This document shows positions 12,479 through 20,442 of a DNA stretch of 21,100 bases, piece by piece. Within the stretch, counting starts at the first letter, position 1, and every line of letters begins with the position of its first letter. Origin of the DNA: Clostridium sp. CAG:245 (lineage in GTDB: Bacteria > Bacillota > Clostridia > TANB77 > CAG-508); contig FR880038.1 in assembly GCA_000435175.1 (NCBI GenBank), positions 1 through 21,100 on the forward strand. Reading direction: 5' to 3'. Both the position numbers and the translations under genes were made by a program. Under the pieces are notes generated by a model. The model worked only from the letters and a program-made list of their open reading frames with translations. It made no database searches and was not told the DNA's origin.

Positions 12479-13402
12479 TTAGCCTATTTTCTCTAAGTTT
12501 GATAATGCCCAGCTATGTTCGCCTGTTGTAATTACACTTCCACAATACTCACATTTACCTGATGATGTTATTTGTGTTGGTGCTCCACAGTTTGGACAAT
12601 TGGTTGTATTTATTTCAATAGAACCTGGTTTTGTCTTTTCGCCTGTTGTTCTAATAAAATCAAGTTTATATGTACTATACCTATCAGTTGTCTTATCACC
12701 TTTTACTATTTTTCCTGTTGTTTCGTCTATTATATAATCATTCATTCTAGATTTCAATACAACAGTTAAAACATCTTTATTTCCAGTTTGCTTGAAGTCT
12801 GCTAACTTAACTGATAATACGCAAATTCTTTCCATTACATTTATTTGTTTTCTGTCTATATAACCTTGTAATTGCTTTTGATGTTGTTCAAATAGCTCAT
12901 TTGTTTCAAATACTCTAATAGTACTCCAATCTCTTGCAGTCCACGCTTCTTGCAATTTTACGAATAAACTTCTAGTCCAAGATAAGAACTCTTCTTTATT
13001 AAACATTTCATCAACAGCTTTAACTTTTCTTTCAACATTTTCTTCAGAATCAAAATTAGATGCTGGTTGATACGTTTGAACTGGTCTAATTGGAGTGTGT
13101 TTATTCTTTGAAGAAATAGCATAAGCTATAGCAATTATAATAATAAAAGTTATTATTGTTCCCCACGAAGAACCTCCGCCACTACTATGGCTTGTTCCTC
13201 CATAACTAGAACTGTAATCATCATCGTCCCAACTACTCCATGAGCTTCCGCTATCCCACGAACTGTCGCTATCCCATGAGCTACCACTGTCGTAATCCTC
13301 AAAACTTCCTACATCTGCAATTGATGTTTTATAATCAATCGTAACTGTTGAAATAAACGTTATTAAAAGCAATGCAATGAATATTTTCTTTAATTTTTTC
13401 AT
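12479..13402 (-). CDS. Tim44-like membrane protein with C-terminal zinc ribbon
   Basis: Residues 1-21 form a signal or first membrane segment (KKIFIALLLITFIST). Residues about 38-80 are a low-complexity Ser/Trp/Asp/Gly stretch with repeated SSWDS units. Residues 82-98 are a second membrane helix. Residues about 123-250 resemble a Tim44/MRPL45-type domain (FNKEEFLSWTRSLFVKLQEAW...DWSTIR). A zinc ribbon closes the protein with Cys269, 272, 284 and 287. Such proteins are common in Firmicutes, but their biochemical role is not established. ATG 13402 has AAGGGG 7 nt upstream. It lies upstream of the SPFH gene with no terminator between, so the two probably act together at the membrane. Confidence 0.82.
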   Translation of the reverse strand: MKKLKKIFIALLLITFISTVTIDYKTSIADVGSFEDYDSGSSWDSDSSWDSGSSWSSWDDDDYSSSYGGTSHSSGGGSSWGTIITFIIIIAIAYAISSKNKHTPIRPVQTYQPASNFDSEENVERKVKAVDEMFNKEEFLSWTRSLFVKLQEAWTARDWSTIRVFETNELFEQHQKQLQGYIDRKQINVMERICVLSVKLADFKQTGNKDVLTVVLKSRMNDYIIDETTGKIVKGDKTTDRYSTYKLDFIRTTGEKTKPGSIEINTTNCPNCGAPTQITSSGKCEYCGSVITTGEHSWALSNLEKIG

Positions 13403-13476
13403 GTTTTATCCCCTTTATCTCTTATGTATATATTGTTCTCTATTCAAAATTGATAATATTGTATTATTTTTTCGTA

Positions 13477-14115
13477 TTAACAATCTTTTAGTAAATCTTT
13501 TCCGCCTTTTAAATACTCATATCCAGAGAAAATTGTTGCAATTACAGATATTGTCATAAATACACTTGCTAGTATATTCATTATAAAATCTCCTGTTGTC
13601 ATATATGTAAGTGCACTGTTTACAAGCGCATCTTGTTCAGTTTTTGCTCTCATAACAAATGCAAAGTAAGGCTGTGTTGTTAAAAACATTAAAATTATCG
13701 CAATCATTTGTGTAACAGTTTTTAATTTGCCCCAAACATTTGCGGCAATTACCTTGCCACTGTTTTGTACAGCAATTAGTCTATATCCTGAAACGGCAAA
13801 TTCACGGAATATTACTATAATTGGAATCCATGCTGGTAATCTTCCCATTTCTACAAATAAAATCATGGCAGCAACTACTAAAATTTTGTCTGCAATTGGA
13901 TCTAAAAATTTTCCGAAGTTAGTTACTTGATTATTTTTTCTTGCCAAATATCCATCTAGTTTATCTGTTATTGATGCAATTATAAATATTAATTCCATTA
14001 TCCACATTGTTGTAGATATGCCTAAAAAACTTCCCGGTATATCAAAAAAAGATACTATAACCATTATTGGAACTAGTATTATTCTAAATAGTGTTAATTT
14101 GTTTGGTAAATTCAT
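13477..14115 (-). CDS. pgsA: CDP-diacylglycerol-glycerol-3-phosphate 3-phosphatidyltransferase
   Basis: PgsA makes phosphatidylglycerol phosphate, the committed step to phosphatidylglycerol, at the cytoplasmic membrane. The CDP-alcohol phosphotransferase signature D-x2-D-G-x2-A-R-x8-G-x3-D-x3-D is complete: Asp51, Asp54, Gly55, Ala58, Arg59, Gly68, Asp72, Asp76. The usual MNLPNKLTLFRI start is at ATG 14115 with AAAGGA 11 nt upstream. The frame extends to a TTG at 14175 preceded by AGAGGAG, which would add 20 residues; I prefer the ATG because it matches family starts. The 212-aa protein has about five or six membrane helices. The extra loop between the last helices (MRAKTEQDALVNSA) is a small insertion. 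Tim44-like, SPFH and ligA genes follow. Confidence 0.95.
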   Translation of the reverse strand: MNLPNKLTLFRIILVPIMVIVSFFDIPGSFLGISTTMWIMELIFIIASITDKLDGYLARKNNQVTNFGKFLDPIADKILVVAAMILFVEMGRLPAWIPIIVIFREFAVSGYRLIAVQNSGKVIAANVWGKLKTVTQMIAIILMFLTTQPYFAFVMRAKTEQDALVNSALTYMTTGDFIMNILASVFMTISVIATIFSGYEYLKGGKDLLKDC

Positions 14116-14270
14116 TTTTGTTGTATTCCTTTCTTGAGGGTAAAATTTGATTGAAGGTTTGTAATTTTTATTCAATCATCTCCTCTTTGCTTGCTATAAT
14201 TATATACAATAGCTTGTTAAAAATAAAGAGAAAATATAAAATTTTTAATTTTTTTCACAATAACAGGAAG

Positions 14271-14298
14271 ATAGCTTACTCTCTTTAGAGTAAGCTAT
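14271..14298 (-). terminator. Hairpin after the APH-fold kinase gene
   Basis: ATAGCTTACTC (14271-14281) pairs perfectly with GAGTAAGCTAT (14288-14298), loop of 6 nt. On the minus strand the following CTTCCTGTTATT is only moderately T-rich, so it is a probable but not ideal terminator. Confidence 0.6.
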
Positions 14299-14305
14299 TC
14301 AATCT

Positions 14306-15067
14306 TTATTCGTAATCGACTATGTTTATCCATTGATCCAGCATTTCTTGTTCTTCTGCTTTTCCTTTTGTCTTTCTTATTGCTGCAACTATTGGAATCC
14401 ATCTTTGTACTTCTTTCTTGTCCGTTCCTGTCTTCTCACAGTATAAATTTACATATTTTTCTGCTAATTCTTTTTGATTTCTCATAGAGAATATTAAGTA
14501 TGTGTTTGCTACGTCTGCTGAGCCATTTCCTTGTGTTGCGTGTGCCCAGTCTATTATCACATATTCGCCATTTTCTTTTACTATTATGTTGCTTGGAACG
14601 AAGTCTCCATGACATAGTTTGTCATGGTTTTTCATTCCTTCTAGTCTTTGTAGCAACTCATATTTTGTCGTGTCATCTATGTTTGTAGCATCTGTTATTT
14701 TTCTTCTATATTTGTCTTTTATTCTATTTAATAGAGGTACTCTTTTCGATAAAACTTCTAATTGAATTTCTACGAAAAAGTTTAAATATTCGTTTTGTTT
14801 TTCCGGATGTCCTATCATTAAAACATCTAGTGGTGTTCCCTCTACATATTCTGTAATTAGAGCCCATCTCTCGTTTATTTTTGTAACTTCTTGTAATCTA
14901 GATATTTTTAAATCTGTGTTTTCTTCTACTCTTGATTGAATTAAAGCTTCATTTAATATGTCTGCCTTTGAGTAATTTTCTACGAATAATTTTATTGTCT
15001 TATCTCCGTCTCTGTAAACAGTTTTTGTTTTTCTTTCAGCTATTGGATTTATCAAATTAAACTCCAT
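14306..15067 (-). CDS. APH/choline-kinase fold phosphotransferase
   Basis: This is a protein-kinase-like small-molecule kinase of 253 aa. A Lys near 26 (TIKLF) and Glu40 are candidate nucleotide-site residues. The catalytic loop is HGDFVPSN (His153, Asp155, Asn160), followed by IIDW with the metal-binding Asp173. The substrate cannot be told; the family includes aminoglycoside, homoserine, choline and sugar kinases, and antibiotic resistance should not be assumed. The ATG shares one base with the adhE TAA (TAATG), and its ribosome site GGAGGTGA lies inside the last adhE codons. Translation is therefore coupled to adhE. Genes of this type are often found beside metabolic enzymes, so a sugar or aldehyde-related substrate is possible. 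Confidence 0.85.
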   Translation of the reverse strand: MEFNLINPIAERKTKTVYRDGDKTIKLFVENYSKADILNEALIQSRVEENTDLKISRLQEVTKINERWALITEYVEGTPLDVLMIGHPEKQNEYLNFFVEIQLEVLSKRVPLLNRIKDKYRRKITDATNIDDTTKYELLQRLEGMKNHDKLCHGDFVPSNIIVKENGEYVIIDWAHATQGNGSADVANTYLIFSMRNQKELAEKYVNLYCEKTGTDKKEVQRWIPIVAAIRKTKGKAEEQEMLDQWINIVDYE

Positions 15068-17673
15068 TATCTTTCACCTCCATAATATGTTTTTAAATAA
15101 ATTTCTTTTATCTCACTTATTAATGGGTATCTTGGATTTGCACCTGTACATTGGTCGTCAAATGCTTTTTCGCTCATCTCATCCAATGTTGATAAGAAAT
15201 CTTCTTCCGAAATTCCATAGTCTTTTATTGTTTTCTTGAAGCCAACTCTCTCTTTTAATTCGTCTATTTTGTTTATCAATCTTTCTAGTTTTTCTTGGTC
15301 TGTGTTCCCGCCTAAGTTTAAGCTATCTGCTATTTCTGCATATCTTCTTAAAGCATGTGGATACTCGTATTGTGGGAATGTTCCCATTTTTGTTGGAACT
15401 TCTTCTGCATTAAATCTCATTACTTCGTCTAATACCAATCCAACTGTAACTCCATGTGGTAGATGATGGTAAGCACCTAATTTATGTCCCATTGAATGGC
15501 ATATTCCTAAGAAAGCATTTGCAAATGCCATACCTGCCATCGTTGCTGCGTTTGCCATTTTTTCTCTTGCAATAGGGTCGTTTGCTCCTTCTTCATAAGC
15601 TCTTGGCAAATATTCGAATATTGTCTTGATTGCTTCTATTGCTAGTCCGTCTGTAAATTCAGTTGCCATCATAGAAACATATGCTTCTATTGAATGAACT
15701 AAGGCATCAATTCCAGATGCTGATGTTAGTCCTTTTGGAGCATTCATCATCATATCTGCGTCTACTATTGCCATCTTAGGAAGCAATTCGTAGTCTGCAA
15801 GTGGATATTTTTGGCCTGTTGTTTCGTCTGTTATTACCGCAAATGGTGTTACCTCTGAACCTGTTCCTGCTGATGTTGGAACTGCTATAAAGTAAGCTTT
15901 TTCGCCCATTTTAGGGAATGTGTAAACTCTTTTTCTAATATCCATGAATCTCATTGCCATGTCTAAGAAGTCTACTTCTGGGTGCTCGTATAGAACCCAC
16001 ATTATTTTTGCAGCGTCCATTGCAGAACCACCGCCTATTGCTATAATGCAATCTGGTTTGAATGCATCTATCAATTTTGCACCTTCTTTTGCACAAGCAA
16101 GAGTTGGGTCTGGAGCAACATTGAAGAATGTTTCGTGAACTATTCCCATCTCATCTAATTTGTCTGTTACAACTTTTGTATAACCATTTTCATATAAGAA
16201 TGTATCTGTTACTATAAATACTCTCTTCTTATTCATTACGTTTTTAAGTTCTTCTAAGGCTACAGGCAAGCAACCTCTCTTCATATAAACCTTTTCAGGT
16301 GCTCTAAACCAAAGCATATTTTCTCTCCTTTCGGCTACTGTTTTTATATTTAATAGATGTTTAATTCCAACATTTTCTGAAACAGAGTTTCCACCCCATG
16401 TTCCACATCCAAGTGTTAAAGATGGAGCAAGTTTAAAATTATACAAATCTCCAATTCCACCTTGAGATGATGGTGTGTTTACTAAAACTCTACAAGTTTT
16501 CATTTTGCTATAAAATTTTTCTATTTTTTCTTTTTCTGTAACAGTATTTACATATAAAGATGAGGTGTGTCCTAGTCCGCCATCTTCTATCAATCTATAT
16601 GCCTTTTCAAGAGAATCGTCAAAACTGCTTGATTTATACATTGCAAGTACAGGAGACAATTTTTCGTGAGCAAATTCTTCAGATAAATCTACGTTTTCAA
16701 CCTCTCCGATTAAAATTTTAGTATTTTCTGGAACACTTACTCCAGCAAGTTCTGCTATCGTGTGTGCTTTTTGACCAACTATTTTAGCATTCAAGGCTCC
16801 ATTTATAATTATAGTCTTACGAACTTTTTCAGTCTCTTCAGGATTCAATATATAGCATCCTCTTTTAACAAATTCGTCTTTTACCTTATCATAAATCTTG
16901 TCGCTTACTATTACAGATTGCTCAGAAGCACAAATCATTCCATTATCAAATGTTTTAGAATGTATAATAGAGTTTACTGCCAAAATTACATTAGCACTCT
17001 CGTCAATAACCGCAGGAGTATTTCCTGCGCCAACGCCTAGAGCTGGCTTTCCACTCGAATAAGCAGACTTAACCATTCCAGGTCCACCAGTCGCAAGTAT
17101 TATATCTGCAGACTGCATTAACATATTAGTAAGCTCAAGAGATGGAACATCAATCCATGCAATAATGCCTTCTGGAGCACCTGCCTTTACTGCTGCTTCC
17201 AAAACAGTTTTTGCAGCTTCTATCGTAGACTTTTTAGCTCTTGGATGAGGACTAATTATAATTCCATTTCTAGTTTTTAGTGCAATTAAAGTTTTAAAAA
17301 TTGCCGTAGAAGTTGGGTTTGTTGTAGGAATAACAGCAGCTACAATGCCAACTGGCTCAGCTATCTTCTTAATTCCATAACTATCATCTTGATAAATTAC
17401 TCCACAAGTTTTTTCATTTTTGTATTTATTATATATATATTCTGCCGCATAATGGTTCTTAATTACTTTATCTTCTACTATTCCCATTCCAGTCTCTTCT
17501 ACTGCCATCTTAGCAAGTGGAATTCTAGCTTCATTCGCAGCAATAGCCGCAGCCTGAAATATTTTATCTACCTGCTCTTGTGAATATTTCGAAAATTTTT
17601 TTTGTGCATTCTTAACTTTCTCTAGTGTCTTTGCCAAAGTTTCAACGCTGTCAACACATTCGTATTCACTCAT
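15067..17673 (-). CDS. adhE: Bifunctional acetaldehyde-CoA/alcohol dehydrogenase AdhE
   Basis: AdhE reduces acetyl-CoA to acetaldehyde and then ethanol, regenerating NAD in fermentation, and forms long spirosome filaments. The N-terminal aldehyde dehydrogenase half (about 1-440) has catalytic Cys248 in GMICASEQ. The C-terminal iron alcohol dehydrogenase half has GGGSAMDAAK (about 547-556) and iron ligands Asp656, His660, His726 and His740. At 868 aa it is full length. The frame opens at 17712, but ATG 17673 with AAGGAGG 8 nt upstream matches family starts. No clear Rex site is visible in the short upstream region, where the promoter overlaps the preceding terminator. It is cotranscribed and coupled with the APH-fold kinase gene. 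Confidence 0.98.
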   Translation of the reverse strand: MSEYECVDSVETLAKTLEKVKNAQKKFSKYSQEQVDKIFQAAAIAANEARIPLAKMAVEETGMGIVEDKVIKNHYAAEYIYNKYKNEKTCGVIYQDDSYGIKKIAEPVGIVAAVIPTTNPTSTAIFKTLIALKTRNGIIISPHPRAKKSTIEAAKTVLEAAVKAGAPEGIIAWIDVPSLELTNMLMQSADIILATGGPGMVKSAYSSGKPALGVGAGNTPAVIDESANVILAVNSIIHSKTFDNGMICASEQSVIVSDKIYDKVKDEFVKRGCYILNPEETEKVRKTIIINGALNAKIVGQKAHTIAELAGVSVPENTKILIGEVENVDLSEEFAHEKLSPVLAMYKSSSFDDSLEKAYRLIEDGGLGHTSSLYVNTVTEKEKIEKFYSKMKTCRVLVNTPSSQGGIGDLYNFKLAPSLTLGCGTWGGNSVSENVGIKHLLNIKTVAERRENMLWFRAPEKVYMKRGCLPVALEELKNVMNKKRVFIVTDTFLYENGYTKVVTDKLDEMGIVHETFFNVAPDPTLACAKEGAKLIDAFKPDCIIAIGGGSAMDAAKIMWVLYEHPEVDFLDMAMRFMDIRKRVYTFPKMGEKAYFIAVPTSAGTGSEVTPFAVITDETTGQKYPLADYELLPKMAIVDADMMMNAPKGLTSASGIDALVHSIEAYVSMMATEFTDGLAIEAIKTIFEYLPRAYEEGANDPIAREKMANAATMAGMAFANAFLGICHSMGHKLGAYHHLPHGVTVGLVLDEVMRFNAEEVPTKMGTFPQYEYPHALRRYAEIADSLNLGGNTDQEKLERLINKIDELKERVGFKKTIKDYGISEEDFLSTLDEMSEKAFDDQCTGANPRYPLISEIKEIYLKTYYGGER

Positions 17674-17707
17674 TAAAAATTCCTCCTTATGTTCTAAATT
17701 TACGCCT

Positions 17708-17736
17708 ATCATATCAAAAAACTAATAGTTTTACAA
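17708..17736 (-). promoter_or_regulatory. Probable adhE promoter embedded in a terminator
   Basis: On the minus strand: TTGTAA (17731-17736) lies at the loop of the upstream terminator hairpin, a 17-nt spacer follows, then TATGAT (17708-17713). The -35 match is moderate (TTGACA consensus, four of six). Confidence 0.5.
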
Positions 17737-17745
17737 CTATTAGTT
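17716..17745 (-). terminator. Terminator of the HipA-like kinase gene
   Basis: AACTAATAGTT and AACTATTAGTT form a perfect 11-bp stem with a 4-nt loop, followed on the minus strand by TTTTGAT. The TAA stop of the kinase gene lies within the first arm. Confidence 0.85.
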
Positions 17746-18600
17746 TACAATTTTTTCGTATACTTCTTTTAATATTTCATATCTTATTTCTATTATCTTT
17801 TTATAGAAATTTTTTCTTATGTCTGATATTTCTTCCATATTCTCTATCAATTCATAGATATTATCAATTTTTATTCTTTCAAATACCCTTCTAATAGCAT
17901 CATTGCAATCTTTATTTTCCATTTGTTTCAAAAATGACATATAATTTATCTTTTTTCCATTTATCTTAATACATGAATAACAATTTATTGCTAAATTTTT
18001 TAATTCTACATCGCTCAATTTAGAAAGTTCACAATCTTCAAGCATCGGATTTAGGCAAGATCCACAATCATATATTGGTGAAAATTTTATTTCATTCATT
18101 TCTGTATTTACTAAAAATCCCCAATTTCCATTGTGTCTATCTGTATTTCCAATTAAAGCATCTATAATAAACATATCCCAAAATTTTTTCTTAGTTTCAT
18201 CAGAATTTATCATTTTATTTTCATCAATTACATCCATAATATCATCTAATTCTGTTTCAATTTTTTTATCTGGGTTTGTACTCAATGCTAAATTTTCGAA
18301 TTCATATAAAATATGATTCCTGTCTGTAAAGTCCTCACATGCACAAACTATTTTTTCTCTTTCATTGTATTTATAAATTGCAAGCATTGTATTTTGCACA
18401 TTAAATCCACACAATCTAAATATATTACTTCCTACATATTCGGAAAAGGCATTATTTATATATGATATATTTTTTCCTTTTTCTCTTATTGGATCTGGAA
18501 ATTTTACAAGATATTTCTTTCCCTCATAAACTAGTGTTTTCTTCTTTTCTGAACCTTTATAATAATTGATTTCTTCTATTGCATTCGTTAAATCTAACAT
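17740..18600 (-). CDS. Solo HipA-like Ser/Thr kinase
   Basis: This is a kinase of the HipA C-terminal fold, 286 aa. It has YLVKFPD near 30-36 with a likely ATP-binding Lys33. The signature catalytic loop is FIIDALIGNTDRHNGNWGFL with Asp154 and Asn159. IYDCGS follows, with Asp178 at the metal site. The HipA N-subdomain 1 is absent, and no HipB-like helix-turn-helix antitoxin is encoded within the neighbouring 60 bp, so it is not a classical HipBA pair. Similar single-domain proteins exist in Firmicutes, and CtkA of Helicobacter is a related stand-alone kinase. The target is unknown. GAGGAG lies 6 nt before ATG 18600. It follows the aldolase gene by 63 nt with no terminator, so it may be cotranscribed. 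Confidence 0.85.
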   Translation of the reverse strand: MLDLTNAIEEINYYKGSEKKKTLVYEGKKYLVKFPDPIREKGKNISYINNAFSEYVGSNIFRLCGFNVQNTMLAIYKYNEREKIVCACEDFTDRNHILYEFENLALSTNPDKKIETELDDIMDVIDENKMINSDETKKKFWDMFIIDALIGNTDRHNGNWGFLVNTEMNEIKFSPIYDCGSCLNPMLEDCELSKLSDVELKNLAINCYSCIKINGKKINYMSFLKQMENKDCNDAIRRVFERIKIDNIYELIENMEEISDIRKNFYKKIIEIRYEILKEVYEKIVN

Positions 18601-18663
18601 ACTATACTCCTCTATTTTTGTGCATTTATAGAAAACTTTCTTTTTCTTCAGCTTGTATCCATT

Positions 18664-19551
18664 TTAGTCTATTGATGCATTGTATATTTTTACTATTGCA
18701 TTGTTTAATGCTGTATCAAATTCTTCTTGTGTTTGATGTGCATTTAAGTCTTGTAATAATGCTCTTGAGAAGCTTGCTATCATTCTGTTATTTTTAGCAA
18801 GTAATTCACATGCTTCATCTATCTCGTATCCGCCAGATAAAGCAACAATTCTTACAACACAGTCGTAATCATATAAATCTAAGTAATGGTTTGCAACTGT
18901 TGGTATTGTAAATTTGAACATTATTTTGTCTGCTGGATTCCATTCTTTTAGTTTTCTTATTATTTCGTCTTTTAATATTTTTTCGCAAAGTTCTTTTTGC
19001 TCTGAATGTATGTCTACTTCTGGCTCAATTATTGGAACTAATCCACCGTCACATATTGTTTTTGCAAATTCGAATTGTTGATTTACAATATCTCTTATGC
19101 CTTCTTCATTTGCTTCATATATTACTGATCTCATCTTTGTTCCAAATACATGCTTTTTGTTAGCTTCTTCTATTTCTTCCTTTAAGTTTGGAATTTCTTT
19201 CATTAATTTTACGCCATTCTTTTCTTCGGCTAATCCCTTATCAACTTTTAAGAAAGAAACTATTCCCTTTTCGTCCCATAAATAGTCTGCTGTAAATTTT
19301 CCATTTACTTCTGACATCATTGTTTTTTCAAAAAGAATTGTTCCTAAAATGTGCTCATTTGTGAACACTTTACTTGTCATAACTCTTTTTCTCATTTCAT
19401 GGATTAGATTAAACATTTCCTCTTCTGAGCTATATTCACTTTCATCTATTCCATAATTTTTTAGAGTCTTTGCACTGCTTCCACCACTTTGGTCAAGAGC
19501 AGCAATAAATCCTCTTCCATCTCTCATAATTTCATACATTTTCTCATTCAT
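18664..19551 (-). CDS. fda: Class I fructose-bisphosphate aldolase
   Basis: This enzyme reversibly splits fructose 1,6-bisphosphate into dihydroxyacetone phosphate and glyceraldehyde 3-phosphate in glycolysis through a Schiff base. The protein closely resembles the staphylococcal class I enzyme: GFIAALDQSGGS near residue 14, FLKVDKGL near 100, LVPIIEPEVDI near 171-181, and the candidate Schiff-base Lys213 in MFKFTIPT. Its 295 aa are the family length. The frame opens at 19584; ATG 19551 preceded by GGAGG is the start that matches relatives. It has its own strong promoter directly after the stop of the TVP38-family gene. Confidence 0.95.
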   Translation of the reverse strand: MNEKMYEIMRDGRGFIAALDQSGGSSAKTLKNYGIDESEYSSEEEMFNLIHEMRKRVMTSKVFTNEHILGTILFEKTMMSEVNGKFTADYLWDEKGIVSFLKVDKGLAEEKNGVKLMKEIPNLKEEIEEANKKHVFGTKMRSVIYEANEEGIRDIVNQQFEFAKTICDGGLVPIIEPEVDIHSEQKELCEKILKDEIIRKLKEWNPADKIMFKFTIPTVANHYLDLYDYDCVVRIVALSGGYEIDEACELLAKNNRMIASFSRALLQDLNAHQTQEEFDTALNNAIVKIYNASID

Positions 19552-19624
19552 TTGTATTACCTCCATATATATAGTTTTTGTCATAGTTAAAAATATATGC
19601 TTAAATCATACAATTTTCACTTAG

Positions 19625-19653
19625 ATTATACTTATTAAAACTGTAAAAGTCAA
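19625..19653 (-). promoter_or_regulatory. Sigma-A promoter of the aldolase gene
   Basis: On the minus strand: TTGACT (19648-19653), a 17-nt spacer, TATAAT (19625-19630). The -35 begins at the base right after the stop codon of the upstream gene. The untranslated leader is about 67 nt. Confidence 0.85.
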
Positions 19654-20364
19654 CTATTTTATCGTTTTCAACGCCTCACTCGTTATTTTTTCTTTATCAA
19701 ATTTCTGATATATAAATATTAAAATTGCCACCGCTACTACAATTACTCCATATAATAAAATTCCCAATTTCCAGTCACCCAATGCAATATTCGCACCAGC
19801 TAATGTTGATGATATTACTGATGGGAACCTTGCAAGTACGGATATTACTATAAACCTTGTTGGCTTTATTGGTAACAGTCCTGCAATGTATACTAATAAA
19901 TCTTTTGGCGTTCCAGGCAATAAAAATAGTATTAGCATTATCATTTCTATTTTTTTAGGGTTTTGAAAAAGTTTGCTGTTTTCTATTTTCTTTACTTTCT
20001 TTTCATCACAAAATTCATACACGAATTTCTTTCCTAATTTTCTAACCAAGAAGAATATCACGATAGAAATAATTCCTGCTGAAGCCATAATAAAAACTGT
20101 ACCCCATAAGGCTCCGTAGCACATTCCTGCTAAAATTTCAATCGGTTCGCCTGGTATTATAAATAAAAATATTTGTGCAACCTCAAGAGCAAACAGTGAA
20201 AGTAGTCCTAGCACACCAGAACTTTCTACTTTTTGCTTAAATGCAACTTGTCCTTCCACAGTTGATAAGTTTTTCATTACTGGAAACAAATATATTGTTG
20301 CTCCAATACAAATTACAAGTGCTACTACAAACATCACTAACTTTAATATCCTTGTTTTACTCAT
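19654..20364 (-). CDS. TVP38/TMEM64 (DedA/VTT superfamily) membrane protein
   Basis: This 236-aa integral membrane protein has about six hydrophobic segments. The VTT-domain motifs are present: IPGEPIEILAGMCYGALWG (about 70-88) and LLPGTPKDLLVYIAGLLPI (about 147-165), then ARFPSVISSTLAG. Relatives include scramblases and transporters involved in lipid carrier recycling, but the substrate of this branch is not established. ATG 20364 has AAAGGA at a long 13-nt spacer. No terminator separates it from the aldolase promoter downstream. The upstream YiiX-like gene is 78 nt away. Confidence 0.88.
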   Translation of the reverse strand: MSKTRILKLVMFVVALVICIGATIYLFPVMKNLSTVEGQVAFKQKVESSGVLGLLSLFALEVAQIFLFIIPGEPIEILAGMCYGALWGTVFIMASAGIISIVIFFLVRKLGKKFVYEFCDEKKVKKIENSKLFQNPKKIEMIMLILFLLPGTPKDLLVYIAGLLPIKPTRFIVISVLARFPSVISSTLAGANIALGDWKLGILLYGVIVVAVAILIFIYQKFDKEKITSEALKTIK

Positions 20365-20442
20365 TATTTTATCACATTCCTTTTGTCATGCATTATTACA
20401 GCTATTTCAAATTTATAATTACATATTTGGCATATGTTTATC

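Noticed and set aside
14306..15067. Aminoglycoside resistance gene
   Set aside because: Only the general APH fold is visible; operon context with adhE points to metabolism, not resistance.
17674..17739. Rex operator upstream of adhE
   Set aside because: Rex control of adhE is common, but no TTGTTAA-N4-TTAACAA-like site is present in this short region.
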